The position numbers and the translations under genes were made by a program. From an uncultured Acidobacteriota bacterium (GTDB taxonomy: Bacteria; Acidobacteriota; Thermoanaerobaculia; Gp7-AA8): a stretch of 13,542 nt of DNA. Every line of letters begins with the position of its first letter. The first letter of the stretch is position 1. Below, one piece after another: positions 1 through 8,137 of this stretch. The notes below the pieces were generated by a model. That model did no database searches, was not told where the DNA came from, and worked only from the letters and a program-made list of their open reading frames with translations. Location of the stretch: positions 1-13,542 of the forward strand of contig CAMPKJ010000130.1 in the NCBI GenBank assembly GCA_946887105.1, in the 5' to 3' direction.

Positions 1-80
1 TTCTTCGTTTCCTGCGCCGACAACGTCGCAACGACTACCGCTGCCGCAACCGCGAGTCCGAGCAGAGCCAGCACGCGCAC
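1..80 (-). CDS. Secreted protein, N-terminal fragment (runs off left edge)
   Basis: Only the first 26 codons are visible, read leftward from a GTG at 80-78. The translation begins MRVLALLGLAVAAAVVVATL and continues SAQETK. This is a textbook signal peptide: one arginine, a long Ala/Val/Leu core and an S-A cleavage site before Gln. The GTG lies 2 nt after the TAG stop of the six-haem cytochrome, so the two genes are almost certainly co-transcribed and probably translationally coupled. An overlapping ATG at 90-88 opens a different frame with no signal peptide and was not preferred. The mature protein lies outside the window, so no function can be given. Its position suggests a periplasmic or outer-membrane partner of the cytochrome, which is an inference. 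Confidence 0.6.
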   Translation of the reverse strand, partial: MRVLALLGLAVAAAVVVATLSAQETK

Positions 81-82
81 GA

Positions 83-2926
83 CTATTCATCCTCCGCGAC
101 GAGCAGCTTCCAGTTCTCCATCGGAGGTTTGGCCAGGCCGTAGGTCTGGGTGGTGTCGAAGTTCGTGACGATGTGGAAGAGGCGCTGCGTGGCGGGCATG
201 TTGCCGGCCTGCTCGAAGCGCTGATTGAGGTAGTACGGCGGGATGCTCTGGTAGTAGAGCTTCGCGGAGATCTGCAGCGAATCGGTGTCGGTGCCCGCGG
301 GCAGCGCGACCTGATAGCGCACGACGCTTTGTCCATTTGCGCCGAGCGGATCGGCGTAATGCGCGTCGGCGCCTACGCCATCCGGGCGCGTCTCTTCGAG
401 CGGCGCGCCGAAGAACATCTTCGGATCGGGTCCGGCGAACGTCCATCCGCGCGGCAGGATGCGGTTGTCCTTGAAGTGCACGTCCTGGCGGATGAAGCTG
501 GTGGTGAACTTCCCGTCCGCATCCTTGAGCAGTTCTTCGTAGATCTGCACCTGGTCGTCGCGCGAGATCGGATTGCCGGGCGACCAGTAATGCGGCTGGT
601 ACGCCATGCCGTTCGGCCCGCGCGAGCCGACGTACTCGGATGGCAGCGGACGATCGTTCCGGTCGACGATCACTCCCGCTTCGTTCGTGCGGCCGGACGC
701 GAAGAGCATCTTGCCGTTGCCATCGCGCACGACGAACTCGATGAATGCGCGGCGGAAGCTCACCCCGCTCGGGAATCGATGTCCGGTGAGATTCGTGACA
801 GCGACGTCGGAGGTCATCGTCAAAGTGCCATCCGCATTCTTCGTGAACGCCGGCGCGCCCGCGGCGATGGTGGCGGTCTCGTTCAACGCCACCTCGACGA
901 AGTTCGCCATCACCGTGGGGATGTTCGAGAACCAGGTCTTCTCCGAGCAGCCGCTGGCCATGTAACTGCACGTGCGCACGCCGAGGAGATTGCTGAACTG
1001 CGAGAAGAATCCGAGGAGGAACGCGTTCAGGCCCTGGAACTGATGGCGCACGTAGCCGGTGGTGCGCACCGGCACGTTCAACTCCGCGTTCGGCGCGCGA
1101 TGTTCGGCGGCCGGATACTCGTTGTCCTCTACCGCGGCGATCTTCGTCTGCACCACCTTGCCGCCGAAGGTCGGTTTCATGTGGCAGTCCTGACAGGTCT
1201 GCGGCTGCGGACCGATCTTGCCGATCTCGTTCTGGAACGAGCTGTTGAGCCACTCGAGATACGTCCCCTGCTCGAACGAACAGCGGCCATCGCCGAGCGG
1301 ACAGTTGTCGTACGGATCGGGACCGTGCCCGGAACGTGCGTCGACGTGCGCGTCCGACTTCGCGTCGAGCACCGGCAGGTTGATCGCGTGGCACGTCCCG
1401 CAGATCCGCGAGTCCTTCATGTACGTGTCGTGGACCGGCGTGATGCCGAGGCCGTTTTTCATCGGCGGCGTGGACGGATTCTCGAATGGACCGCCCAACT
1501 CCTCCGGCTTCGTGTAGAGGAACGCGCCGGTGATGGTGGTCTTGAGGAACTCGGGCAGTGGCGTGTCATCGCGCTTGATGTGATGGCAGACCGTGCAGCT
1601 CACGCCGTCGCGTGCCAGCGCGCCCGACTCGAAGTGCTCGCTGTGCTTGTCGGTCTCGTAGATCCATTGCGGCTCGAACAGCTTCTTGCCGCCGGAGTCG
1701 AGTTTCAGCTGGCGCTGCCCCATCGCACCGTGGCAGCTGAAGCAGAGATCGACCACCTGCGCGGTCTTCTTCGGATCGCCGAGCGTGTTCAGGAACGCGA
1801 TCTCGCTGTCGAGCTGCGTGAAGAAGACCGGATCGCGTCCGGCCAGACCCATCGGCGACCAGCGCCACTCCCCGTACGGCGACAGATCGGCGGTGACCTT
1901 GCCGTTCGCGTCGGTCACGAGCATCACGTTGCCGTACGTGTTTCCGGCGTGGCAGCCCATGCACTGGTCGGACGTCACGAAGAGCTGCGGGTTGCCGTGC
2001 GGTGAGACGATGTGATCGTAGTTCTCGCCGGGAAGCGGCCGCGGTTTGAAGTCGGGCGCGGCCGGACGCGTGGTCAGAAACTCGAGCAACTCCTTCGTCG
2101 GCGTCGAGACCTTGCCCGCGACGGCGGCCATCTTCGCGGTGTCGTTGCGCGGGTGATTCGCTTCGCCCGGATCCTGCGGGTCGTGTGCAGCCGTCGTTTG
2201 CGCCGCGGGGGGCGTTGCCGGAGGCCACGGCGCACGCCACGAACCATCATCGCGGAACGTCAGGTAGTCGCCCGGCAGGCCTTTGATGTTGTTCGCGGCC
2301 GTGAACGTCAGCTCCTTCTCCGCGGAGCCGTGGCAGCGCAGGCAATAGAGACCGAACCCGGAGTTGACGACCGGGAACGGCGCGTCGTACGTGTCGAACT
2401 GCATCCCCTGAAAGAGCTCGGCCCAGAACCAGCCGTCGGCGGAGCCCTTCGAGTCGCGGACCATGACCGTCCAGTCGGCGTTGCCGTTGAAGAACCAGTC
2501 GTCGATCTGCTGCTCGGTCATCCCCGCGAACTGCGCCGCCGGCGTGTTGCTGAACTGCTCTTTGATGATCATGGCCCGGTCGTCGATCGCGCCCTTGCGG
2601 CCGTTCTGCACCCACTTCACCGCCGCCGGCGAGTACCAGATGCGCACGACCGGATGCGTGCCGTAGTAACGGCCGTTGATGTACGGGCCGGTGTCGCGCA
2701 GTGCCTTGTCGACGCACCATCCGAGCTCCCGGTACTTCCGGCTGTTCAGGAACTCGAAGAGCAGGCGCTGATACGCGGCCGGGTCTTTGTCTTTGGAGAG
2801 TGTGTGCGGCAGCGGCAGGCCGGCTTCTTTGCCGCCGGCGCAGGGAAAGGATGCCTTGCTCGCCGGCGCCGCACTCGCGGAGAAAATGGCGAACGACAGG
2901 GAGATGACGATCGCGAAGATTTTCAT
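83..2926 (-). CDS. Secreted six-haem c-type cytochrome with P460-like N-terminal domain
   Basis: This 947-residue protein starts with a Sec signal peptide (residues 1 to about 20, ending SASAA). Six CxxCH haem c attachment motifs lie at residues 195-199, 322-326, 395-399, 444-448, 509-513 and 578-582, so haem is attached in the periplasm and the role is electron transfer or redox catalysis. Residues about 80-200 resemble cytochrome P460. They show a VRIWYSP strand, an IIKE segment around Lys122, WTVMVRDS and GWFWAEL, and end at the first CxxCH. Residues about 300-600 carry the other five haems, as in cytochrome c554-like multihaem proteins. The C-terminal 350 residues lack CxxCH and look like a beta-rich domain (VAVTNLTGHRFPSGVSFRRA). 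The substrate is unknown. The ATG at 2926 has no clear Shine-Dalgarno but sits 6 nt after a CATTAT box, suggesting a leaderless mRNA. It is divergent from the barrel gene at 2944. The multihaem assignment is secure; the P460 assignment is moderate. Confidence 0.9.
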   Translation of the reverse strand: MKIFAIVISLSFAIFSASAAPASKASFPCAGGKEAGLPLPHTLSKDKDPAAYQRLLFEFLNSRKYRELGWCVDKALRDTGPYINGRYYGTHPVVRIWYSPAAVKWVQNGRKGAIDDRAMIIKEQFSNTPAAQFAGMTEQQIDDWFFNGNADWTVMVRDSKGSADGWFWAELFQGMQFDTYDAPFPVVNSGFGLYCLRCHGSAEKELTFTAANNIKGLPGDYLTFRDDGSWRAPWPPATPPAAQTTAAHDPQDPGEANHPRNDTAKMAAVAGKVSTPTKELLEFLTTRPAAPDFKPRPLPGENYDHIVSPHGNPQLFVTSDQCMGCHAGNTYGNVMLVTDANGKVTADLSPYGEWRWSPMGLAGRDPVFFTQLDSEIAFLNTLGDPKKTAQVVDLCFSCHGAMGQRQLKLDSGGKKLFEPQWIYETDKHSEHFESGALARDGVSCTVCHHIKRDDTPLPEFLKTTITGAFLYTKPEELGGPFENPSTPPMKNGLGITPVHDTYMKDSRICGTCHAINLPVLDAKSDAHVDARSGHGPDPYDNCPLGDGRCSFEQGTYLEWLNSSFQNEIGKIGPQPQTCQDCHMKPTFGGKVVQTKIAAVEDNEYPAAEHRAPNAELNVPVRTTGYVRHQFQGLNAFLLGFFSQFSNLLGVRTCSYMASGCSEKTWFSNIPTVMANFVEVALNETATIAAGAPAFTKNADGTLTMTSDVAVTNLTGHRFPSGVSFRRAFIEFVVRDGNGKMLFASGRTNEAGVIVDRNDRPLPSEYVGSRGPNGMAYQPHYWSPGNPISRDDQVQIYEELLKDADGKFTTSFIRQDVHFKDNRILPRGWTFAGPDPKMFFGAPLEETRPDGVGADAHYADPLGANGQSVVRYQVALPAGTDTDSLQISAKLYYQSIPPYYLNQRFEQAGNMPATQRLFHIVTNFDTTQTYGLAKPPMENWKLLVAEDE

Positions 2927-2931
2927 GCAGC

Positions 2932-2938
2932 GATAATG
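2932..2938. promoter_or_regulatory. Shared bidirectional -10 element for two leaderless genes
   Basis: The 17-bp gap between the divergent ATGs at 2926 and 2944 contains GATAATG. On the plus strand GATAAT (2932-2937) is one base from the sigma-70 consensus TATAAT, and counting puts +1 at 2944, the A of the barrel gene's ATG. On the minus strand CATTAT (2938-2933) is also -10-like, and +1 falls at 2926, the A of the cytochrome's ATG. Both boxes are 6 nt from their ATG and neither gene has a convincing Shine-Dalgarno. I saw no good -35 hexamer on either side. Promoter function is inferred from position and sequence. Confidence 0.6.
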
Positions 2939-2943
2939 GTCGC

Positions 2944-4089
2944 ATGCATTCGGCGTTACTGGTCCTCGCTCTACTCGATGTGGGCGGGTACATCGCGGCG
3001 CGCGGCGTGAACGCGACCGGACCGGCGTCGTGGCTCGAGCGCGGTTGGGGGCGACTCGAAGCAGGCGGCGATCGCGATGAGTTTTTCGGCACCGCGCAGT
3101 TCGGAGTGGATTGGACGCCGAACGAGCACTTCGATCTGCACGTCAGCGGCGCGGGACGTCACGATGCACTCGGCACCGGTGCAGGAATCGTCGAAGCATA
3201 CGTCGATGCGCGCGCGTCGTTCGGACTGGACGAGCTGCAACTGCGCGCCGGACAGTTCTTTCTCCCAACGTCGCGCGAGAACAAAGAGGAGCTGTGGACA
3301 TCGCCGTACACGGTCAACTTCTCCGCGCTCAACAGCTGGATCGCCGAAGAAGTGCGCCCCATCGGCGTCGATCTGCAGTACCGGCACGTGACGGCGCGCG
3401 GTCACGCGATCACCACCGCGGCGACGGCGTTCCAGGGCAACGACTCGATGGGCGCGCTGCTGGCGTGGCGCGGTTGGGCGATCGGCAATCGGCTGTCGAC
3501 GTACGACGAGGTGCTGCCGCTCCCGCCGGTGCCGTTCTTTCCATCGCAGCGCGCGGACGGCACGAAGCCGTTCGGCTCCGATCTCGACGGGCGGCCCGGC
3601 TACTCCGCCCGCGTGCGCTACTCGGTGCCGCAGCGCGCGAACGTGCAGTACTCGTACGTCGACAATCGCGGCGACCGCGATCTGCACCGCGGGGAGTATG
3701 CCTGGGCCACGAAGTTCCATCTCCTCGGCGCGGAGCTCGGCAACGACCGCTTCACGCTCGCCTCCGAGTACATGCGCGGCTCGACCGGCATGGGGCGTGC
3801 GCCGATCTTCGTCGACGCCGATTTCTTCGCCTGGTACTTGCTCCTGTCGGGCAAGAGCGGCCGCAATCGCCTGACCGCGCGCTACGAGCTGTTCAATACC
3901 GAGGAGCAGGACTTTTCGATCGCCGAGCGGAACGAGGAGAACGGCCGCGCGTGGACGCTGACCTGGATGTTCGACGTGTCGGCGCCGCTCCGCCTGGCCG
4001 CGGAGCTGACGCAGGTGGTCGGCGACCGGCCGGGAACGCCCGATCCGGACGGGCGCGGCGTGACGCTCGAAGCGCGGTATCGATTCTGA
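2944..4089 (+). CDS. Outer-membrane beta-barrel (porin-like) protein
   Basis: This 381-residue protein has a short hydrophobic N-terminus (MHSALLVLALLDVGG). It lacks the usual positive charge, so the signal peptide is atypical. The rest alternates polar and hydrophobic residues in aromatic-rich strands with charged turns, for example FDLHVSGAGRHD, LQLRAGQFFLP, YSARVRYSVPQ and WTLTWMFDVSAPLRLAAEL. It ends in RYRF, and a terminal phenylalanine is the normal BAM-recognised signature of outer-membrane barrels. The length would fit a medium-sized barrel or porin. I do not recognise the exact family or substrate. It starts 17 bp from the divergent cytochrome gene with no visible Shine-Dalgarno but a well-placed GATAAT. 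Its TGA directly abuts the ATG of the amidohydrolase gene, so the two probably form an operon. It could pass substrate to the periplasmic cytochrome or the lipoprotein, but this is a guess. Confidence 0.75.
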   Translation: MHSALLVLALLDVGGYIAARGVNATGPASWLERGWGRLEAGGDRDEFFGTAQFGVDWTPNEHFDLHVSGAGRHDALGTGAGIVEAYVDARASFGLDELQLRAGQFFLPTSRENKEELWTSPYTVNFSALNSWIAEEVRPIGVDLQYRHVTARGHAITTAATAFQGNDSMGALLAWRGWAIGNRLSTYDEVLPLPPVPFFPSQRADGTKPFGSDLDGRPGYSARVRYSVPQRANVQYSYVDNRGDRDLHRGEYAWATKFHLLGAELGNDRFTLASEYMRGSTGMGRAPIFVDADFFAWYLLLSGKSGRNRLTARYELFNTEEQDFSIAERNEENGRAWTLTWMFDVSAPLRLAAELTQVVGDRPGTPDPDGRGVTLEARYRF

Positions 4090-5721
4090 ATGAGAATCGC
4101 CCTCGCCCTCGCCCTCGCTCTCTCGTGTCACTCTGAAACTCCCGGTCCTCCTGCGCCGGCGCCGCGCGAAAAAGAATCCGCCGCGTTCGACGTCCTCATC
4201 CGCAACGGCACGCTCATCGACGGCACCGGCTCTCCGCGCCTGCGCGCCGACATCGCCATCCGTAACGACACCATCGCCGCCATCGGCGATCTCGCGAACG
4301 CGCCGGCAACGGTCACCATCGACGCAACGAACCACGTCGTCGCGCCCGGCTTCATCGATCTCCTCGGCAACTCGCAAGCGGCCGTGCTCATCGATCCGAG
4401 ACTGGAGGGAAAGATCCGCCAGGGCGTGACCACCGAGGTCACGGGCGAAGGGCATTCGCCGGGACCGCAGAACGACGTCATGCTCGCGGAGATGGAGCGC
4501 ACCAAGCCGAAGGGCTGGCCGCGCGTCACCTGGCACACGCTCGGCGAGTTCATGTCCGTCGTCGAGCGGCGCGGCTCCGCGCTCAATTTCGCGTTCTACG
4601 TCGGGGCCGCGAATCCGCGCGAGATGGTCCTCGGGCACGCCGACCGCGCTCCGAATGCCGCGGAGCTGCGGCGCATGGAAGCGATCGTCAAGCAGGCCGT
4701 CGACGAAGGAGCGGTCGGACTCTCGAGCGCGCTCATTTATCCGCCCGGACGCTTCGCGCGCACCGAAGAGCTGATCGCGATGGCGCGCGTGGCCGGCTCG
4801 TACTGGACACACCTGCGCAACGAGGCCAACAACATCGACGCCGCGATCGACGAGGCGATCCGCATCGGACGCGAGGCGAAGGTGCCGGTGAACATCTTTC
4901 ATCTGAAGATCGGCGGACAGCAGAACTGGGGACGGATGCCGTCGATCATCCGGAAGATCGAAGCGGCGCAGAAGAGCGGCGTCGACATCGCGGCGAACAT
5001 CTATCCGTTCATGGCCACGTCGACCGAGCTCACCTCGATCGTGCCGGCGTGGGCGCTTCAGGGCAGCTACGTGATTTTCGTGCATGGCGTGCTGCGCAAT
5101 CCCGAGGCACGGGCGCGCGTGGCGAAAGAACTGCGCGAGGGACGTCTGCGCGATGGCGGCGCATCGTCGATCGTCATCCGCGGCAATCCGAGCAAGCGGC
5201 TCGACGCGATCGCGAAGGAGATGAACGTCGATGCGGCCGAGGCCGTGCTGCGGCTCTTTGAATCGAACGAGAAATCGCCGGTCGCGATCTTCTTCTCGCT
5301 CAGCGAAGAGGACATGAAGACCGCGCTCGTGCAGCCATGGGTGGCATTCGGCTCCGACAGCGGCGCCGTGGTCGGCGAGATGCGCGAGCGCGGCGCGCAT
5401 CCGCGTGCATACGCCACCTTCTCGCGCGTCCTCGCAAAGTACGTGCGCGACGAGAAGGTGCTCACGCTCGAAGAGGCCGTGCGCAAGATGACCTCCCTCG
5501 CCGCCTCCCGCGCGGGCTTGCGCGATCGCGGCATCCTGCGCGTTGGGATGAAGGCCGACCTGGTCGTCTTCGATCCGCAGAACGTTCAGGATCGCTCGAC
5601 CTACGAGGATCCGCATCACTTCTCAGAAGGCGTTGCGCACGTGATCGTGAACGGCCAATTCGTGCTGCGCGACGCGAAGATGACCGGCGCCTTGCCGGGA
5701 CGGATCCTGCGGCGCCAGTGA
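4090..5721 (+). CDS. Amidohydrolase-fold lipoprotein, D-aminoacylase/N-acyl-D-amino-acid deacylase-like
   Basis: This 543-residue protein opens with a short Ala-Leu core ending LALSC, a lipobox that would put lipidated Cys13 at the mature N-terminus. The cleaved segment is unusually short at 12 residues. The body matches the urease/D-aminoacylase superfamily: FDVLIRNGTLIDGTGSPR (33-50), NHVVAPGFID (81-90), QGVTTEVTGEG (111-121), His241 in YWTHLRNEA, His271 in FHLKIGG, and FGSDSG with Asp423. It closes with the family's typical LRVGMKADLVVFDP (483-496) and VNGQFVLRD. The HxH metal pair expected after GFID is replaced by LLGNS, and the Cys ligand expected about 30 residues on is absent. It may therefore use an altered metal site or be non-hydrolytic. 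The ATG directly abuts the stop of the barrel gene, implying translational coupling. The fold is confident; the substrate and activity are not. Confidence 0.85.
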   Translation: MRIALALALALSCHSETPGPPAPAPREKESAAFDVLIRNGTLIDGTGSPRLRADIAIRNDTIAAIGDLANAPATVTIDATNHVVAPGFIDLLGNSQAAVLIDPRLEGKIRQGVTTEVTGEGHSPGPQNDVMLAEMERTKPKGWPRVTWHTLGEFMSVVERRGSALNFAFYVGAANPREMVLGHADRAPNAAELRRMEAIVKQAVDEGAVGLSSALIYPPGRFARTEELIAMARVAGSYWTHLRNEANNIDAAIDEAIRIGREAKVPVNIFHLKIGGQQNWGRMPSIIRKIEAAQKSGVDIAANIYPFMATSTELTSIVPAWALQGSYVIFVHGVLRNPEARARVAKELREGRLRDGGASSIVIRGNPSKRLDAIAKEMNVDAAEAVLRLFESNEKSPVAIFFSLSEEDMKTALVQPWVAFGSDSGAVVGEMRERGAHPRAYATFSRVLAKYVRDEKVLTLEEAVRKMTSLAASRAGLRDRGILRVGMKADLVVFDPQNVQDRSTYEDPHHFSEGVAHVIVNGQFVLRDAKMTGALPGRILRRQ

Positions 5722-5725
5722 GATC

Positions 5726-5734
5726 TGCTAGGCT
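5726..5734 (+). promoter_or_regulatory. Extended -10 promoter of the beta-helix gene
   Basis: The 22-bp gap after the amidohydrolase stop holds TGCTAGGCT, an extended -10 (TGn followed by TAGGCT at 5729-5734). The predicted +1 is near 5741, only about 3 nt before the ATG at 5744, so the transcript would be effectively leaderless. No -35 is evident, which is usual for extended -10 promoters. Function is inferred from position. Confidence 0.45.
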
Positions 5735-5743
5735 CGCGGGCCC

Positions 5744-8130
5744 ATGTCCCGTTCAAAGCCCTTGGTCTCCTCCTCGTCCTGCTCCTGTCCACTCCCCTTC
5801 TTGCCTCCACCTACGTCGTCAACGACCTCGGCGACGCGGCAGATCAGAGCGCGGGGAACGACAGCTGTGCCACCGCGGGAGCGGTCTGCACGCTTCGCGC
5901 GGCGATCGAGGAAGCCAATGCGCACGCGGGCGCGGATGTGATCACGTTCAGCGTCGCGGGCACAATCGCACCGGCAACGCCGCTGCCGCCCATTGCCGAT
6001 CAGGTTCAAATCGACGCAACCACGTCGCCGGGATATCTGAATGCGCCGGTCGTGAACGTACACGGCGGGGGCAGCATCGCTACGGGACTCGACCTCGCTG
6101 CAGGGTCATCCCTCTCCGAAGTTCATGGGCTGAAGGTCGACGGGTTCACGACGGCCGCGATCTCGATTGCGAGCGCGAGCGTCATCGTGCGCCGCAATCA
6201 TCTCGGGCCGGTCGGCGGCGGTACTGCCAATCAGCAGGGCCTGGTCCTGCTTGCGTCGTCGAGCTCGTGCACGATCGGCGGCGGGACCGACGGGGACGGC
6301 AATGTCATCTCCGGAAACACCGCTGACGGCCTGGCGATCCGCGGCACGGGCCACAGCGTCGTGGACAACTTCATCGGCACCAACGCTGCCGGCACCGCGG
6401 CGCTCCCGAACGGTCTGTCCGGGATCGCGTTGCTGGAGGACGCAACGAACGTCAGCATCGGCGCGGCCGGAACCGGCATCGAGAACGTGGTGTCGGGAAA
6501 CACGCGCAACGGCATCAATGCCTTCCGCACTGTGAACACGACCATCATCAACAACATCATCGGCCTGAACGCCGCCGGGAATGCAGCGGTCCCCAATGGT
6601 TTCGAAGGCGTTCTTGACACCGGGAGCTCGGCAACCATGATCGGGTTGCCGGCGGCCGGAAACGTGATCTCCGGCAACGGCTCGCGGGGCCTCGAGGTCA
6701 ACGGGGGAACTGCATCTGTTCGGAACAACATCGTCGGCCTCGATCGCGCTGGCCAGTTTGCGATCGGCAACGCCGACGGCGGCATACTGGCGAGTGGACC
6801 GATCACGATCGGAGGCATCGACCCGGGTGACGGCAACACCGTCTCCGGGCAGCTGCGAGAAGGGATCGGGATCAACGTGTCCGGAGACGGGACCAGAATC
6901 TACGGCAATACCGTTGGTCTCAACGTCGATCAAACCGCAGCCCGCGGCAACATCGGCCACGGCGTCTTCCTCGGCGAGGCGTTCTTTCCGGACGACGTGA
7001 TCATCGGCGCGGTGGGTAGCGGAAGGAACATCATCTCAGGCAACGGCGGAAGCGGTATCTCGGGGGCTGCGACAAACTCCGCAATCGTCGGAAACTACAT
7101 TGGAACCGACGGCACGGGCAACGTCGATCTCGGAAACGTTGGCGGCGGAATCAGCACTTTTTTTGTCGAGCAGATTACGGCGAATCTCGTCTCCGGAAAC
7201 GGCGGCATCGGGATCCGTGTTTTCCGCGGCTCGAACGTTCAGAATAACGTCATTCGCCGCAACTCATTGGGCGGCGTGGGGGTGGCGGGAGACCCGACTA
7301 CCGTCGCCATCACGGAAAACTCGATCGTCTCGAACAGCGGCCTCGGCATCGATCTGCAAGAGAACGGTGTCACCGCAAACGATCCCGCCGATGCCGACAC
7401 CGGACCCAATGGTCTGCAGAACTTTCCGGTGATCACCTCCGCCGTGACCACGGGCTCGGCATCGTGGATCGAAGGAACGCTGAACAGCACGCCCAATACG
7501 CTTTTCTCGCTGCACTTCTACAACAACACGGCCGCCGACCCGAGCGGCTACGGCGAGGGAGAGACGTACGTCGGCACCATCGACGTCACCACCGACGCCG
7601 CCGGAAACGCTTCGTTCGTTCGCAACGGCGCTCCGCTCGCCGCCGGTTGGCTGACCGCGACCGCCACCGGGCCGACAGGGACGTCCGAATTCTCCGCCGC
7701 CAACGGCGTCGCCGCCGCGCCGGAGATTCACTTCTCGCAAGCCTCGTACACGACGGATGAGATGGACGGGGTCGTGACCATCACGGTCGTGCGCGAGGGC
7801 GATCTCTCCGGCACGTCGACCGTCGATTACGCGACCGCGGACGACACGGCGACGGCCGGCTCCGACTACACGCCCGCCAACGGAACGCTGACCTTTCTCC
7901 CCGGACAGAGCTCCGCGACGTTCGACATCACCATTCTCCCGGATGCGTTCAGCGAGCCGACCGAACGCTTCAACATCGCGTTGTCGAATCCGAACGCGGC
8001 CACGTTGACGATTCCTTCGAATGCCATCGTCACGATCGCGGCTCCGGCGGAAGTGCCAACCGTATCGATGTGGGGGCTTCTCGCGCTGATCGCGGCACTG
8101 GCCGCAGTCACGCTCCTGAGGATGCGATAG
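5744..8130 (+). CDS. Surface parallel beta-helix protein: CSLREA, Calx-beta, IPTL-CTERM; apparent frameshift at the start
   Basis: The reading frame is open from 5722 to the TAG at 8128-8130 and encodes about 795 residues. In order it has a signal peptide (PFKALGLLLVLLLSTPLLAS), a CSLREA-type motif (CTLRAAIEEANAHAG from about residue 49), a right-handed beta-helix of six units (about 187-485), and a Calx-beta domain (about 661-765, with TVDYATADDTATAGSDYTP). The C-terminal tail is VPTVSMWG, a hydrophobic stretch, then RMR, matching the IPTL-CTERM sorting signal. It is likely an exported adhesin or polysaccharide-associated surface protein; no enzyme residues were identified. The ATG at 5744 follows an extended -10 but is one frame off the signal peptide, and this frame has no ATG, GTG or TTG before it. 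The first in-frame GTG, at 5938, would remove the signal peptide and CSLREA motif. A one-base deletion or sequencing error next to the ATG is most likely. It converges with the acyltransferase gene 7 bp downstream. Confidence 0.8.
6301..7200 (+). repeat. Six beta-helix repeat units marked by N-x-(I/V)-SGN
   Basis: Variants of NVISGN begin at 6301, 6484, 6661, 6835, 7027 and 7183, spaced 183, 177, 174, 192 and 156 bp (52-64 residues). Between them recurs an N-x-IG-N/D-x-x-G module, then a short Ala/Asn-Gly stretch and a T-x-IG turn. The repeats are diverged at DNA level, so this is an old protein-level repeat and not a recent tandem duplication. It corresponds to stacked coils of the parallel beta-helix. 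Confidence 0.75.
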
Positions 8131-8137
8131 CCGCCGC

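Noticed and set aside
173..2005. Long plus-strand open frame (610 codons) opposite the cytochrome gene
   Set aside because: It is arginine/valine-rich with no recognisable domain and lies fully antisense to a gene with six haem motifs and a signal peptide. High GC keeps such antisense frames open.
2971..5619. Minus-strand open frame of 882 codons opposite the barrel and amidohydrolase genes
   Set aside because: Its composition is dominated by Arg, His, Asp and Val, it has no domain, and it spans two well-supported plus-strand genes. It is a GC-driven shadow.
5938..8130. GTG at 5938 as the true start of the beta-helix protein
   Set aside because: It would drop a complete signal peptide and the CSLREA-type motif that are encoded in the same frame just upstream.
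8131..8137. Terminator between the convergent beta-helix and acyltransferase genes
   Set aside because: Only 7 bp separate the stops, and I saw no stem-loop with a T-run on either strand there.
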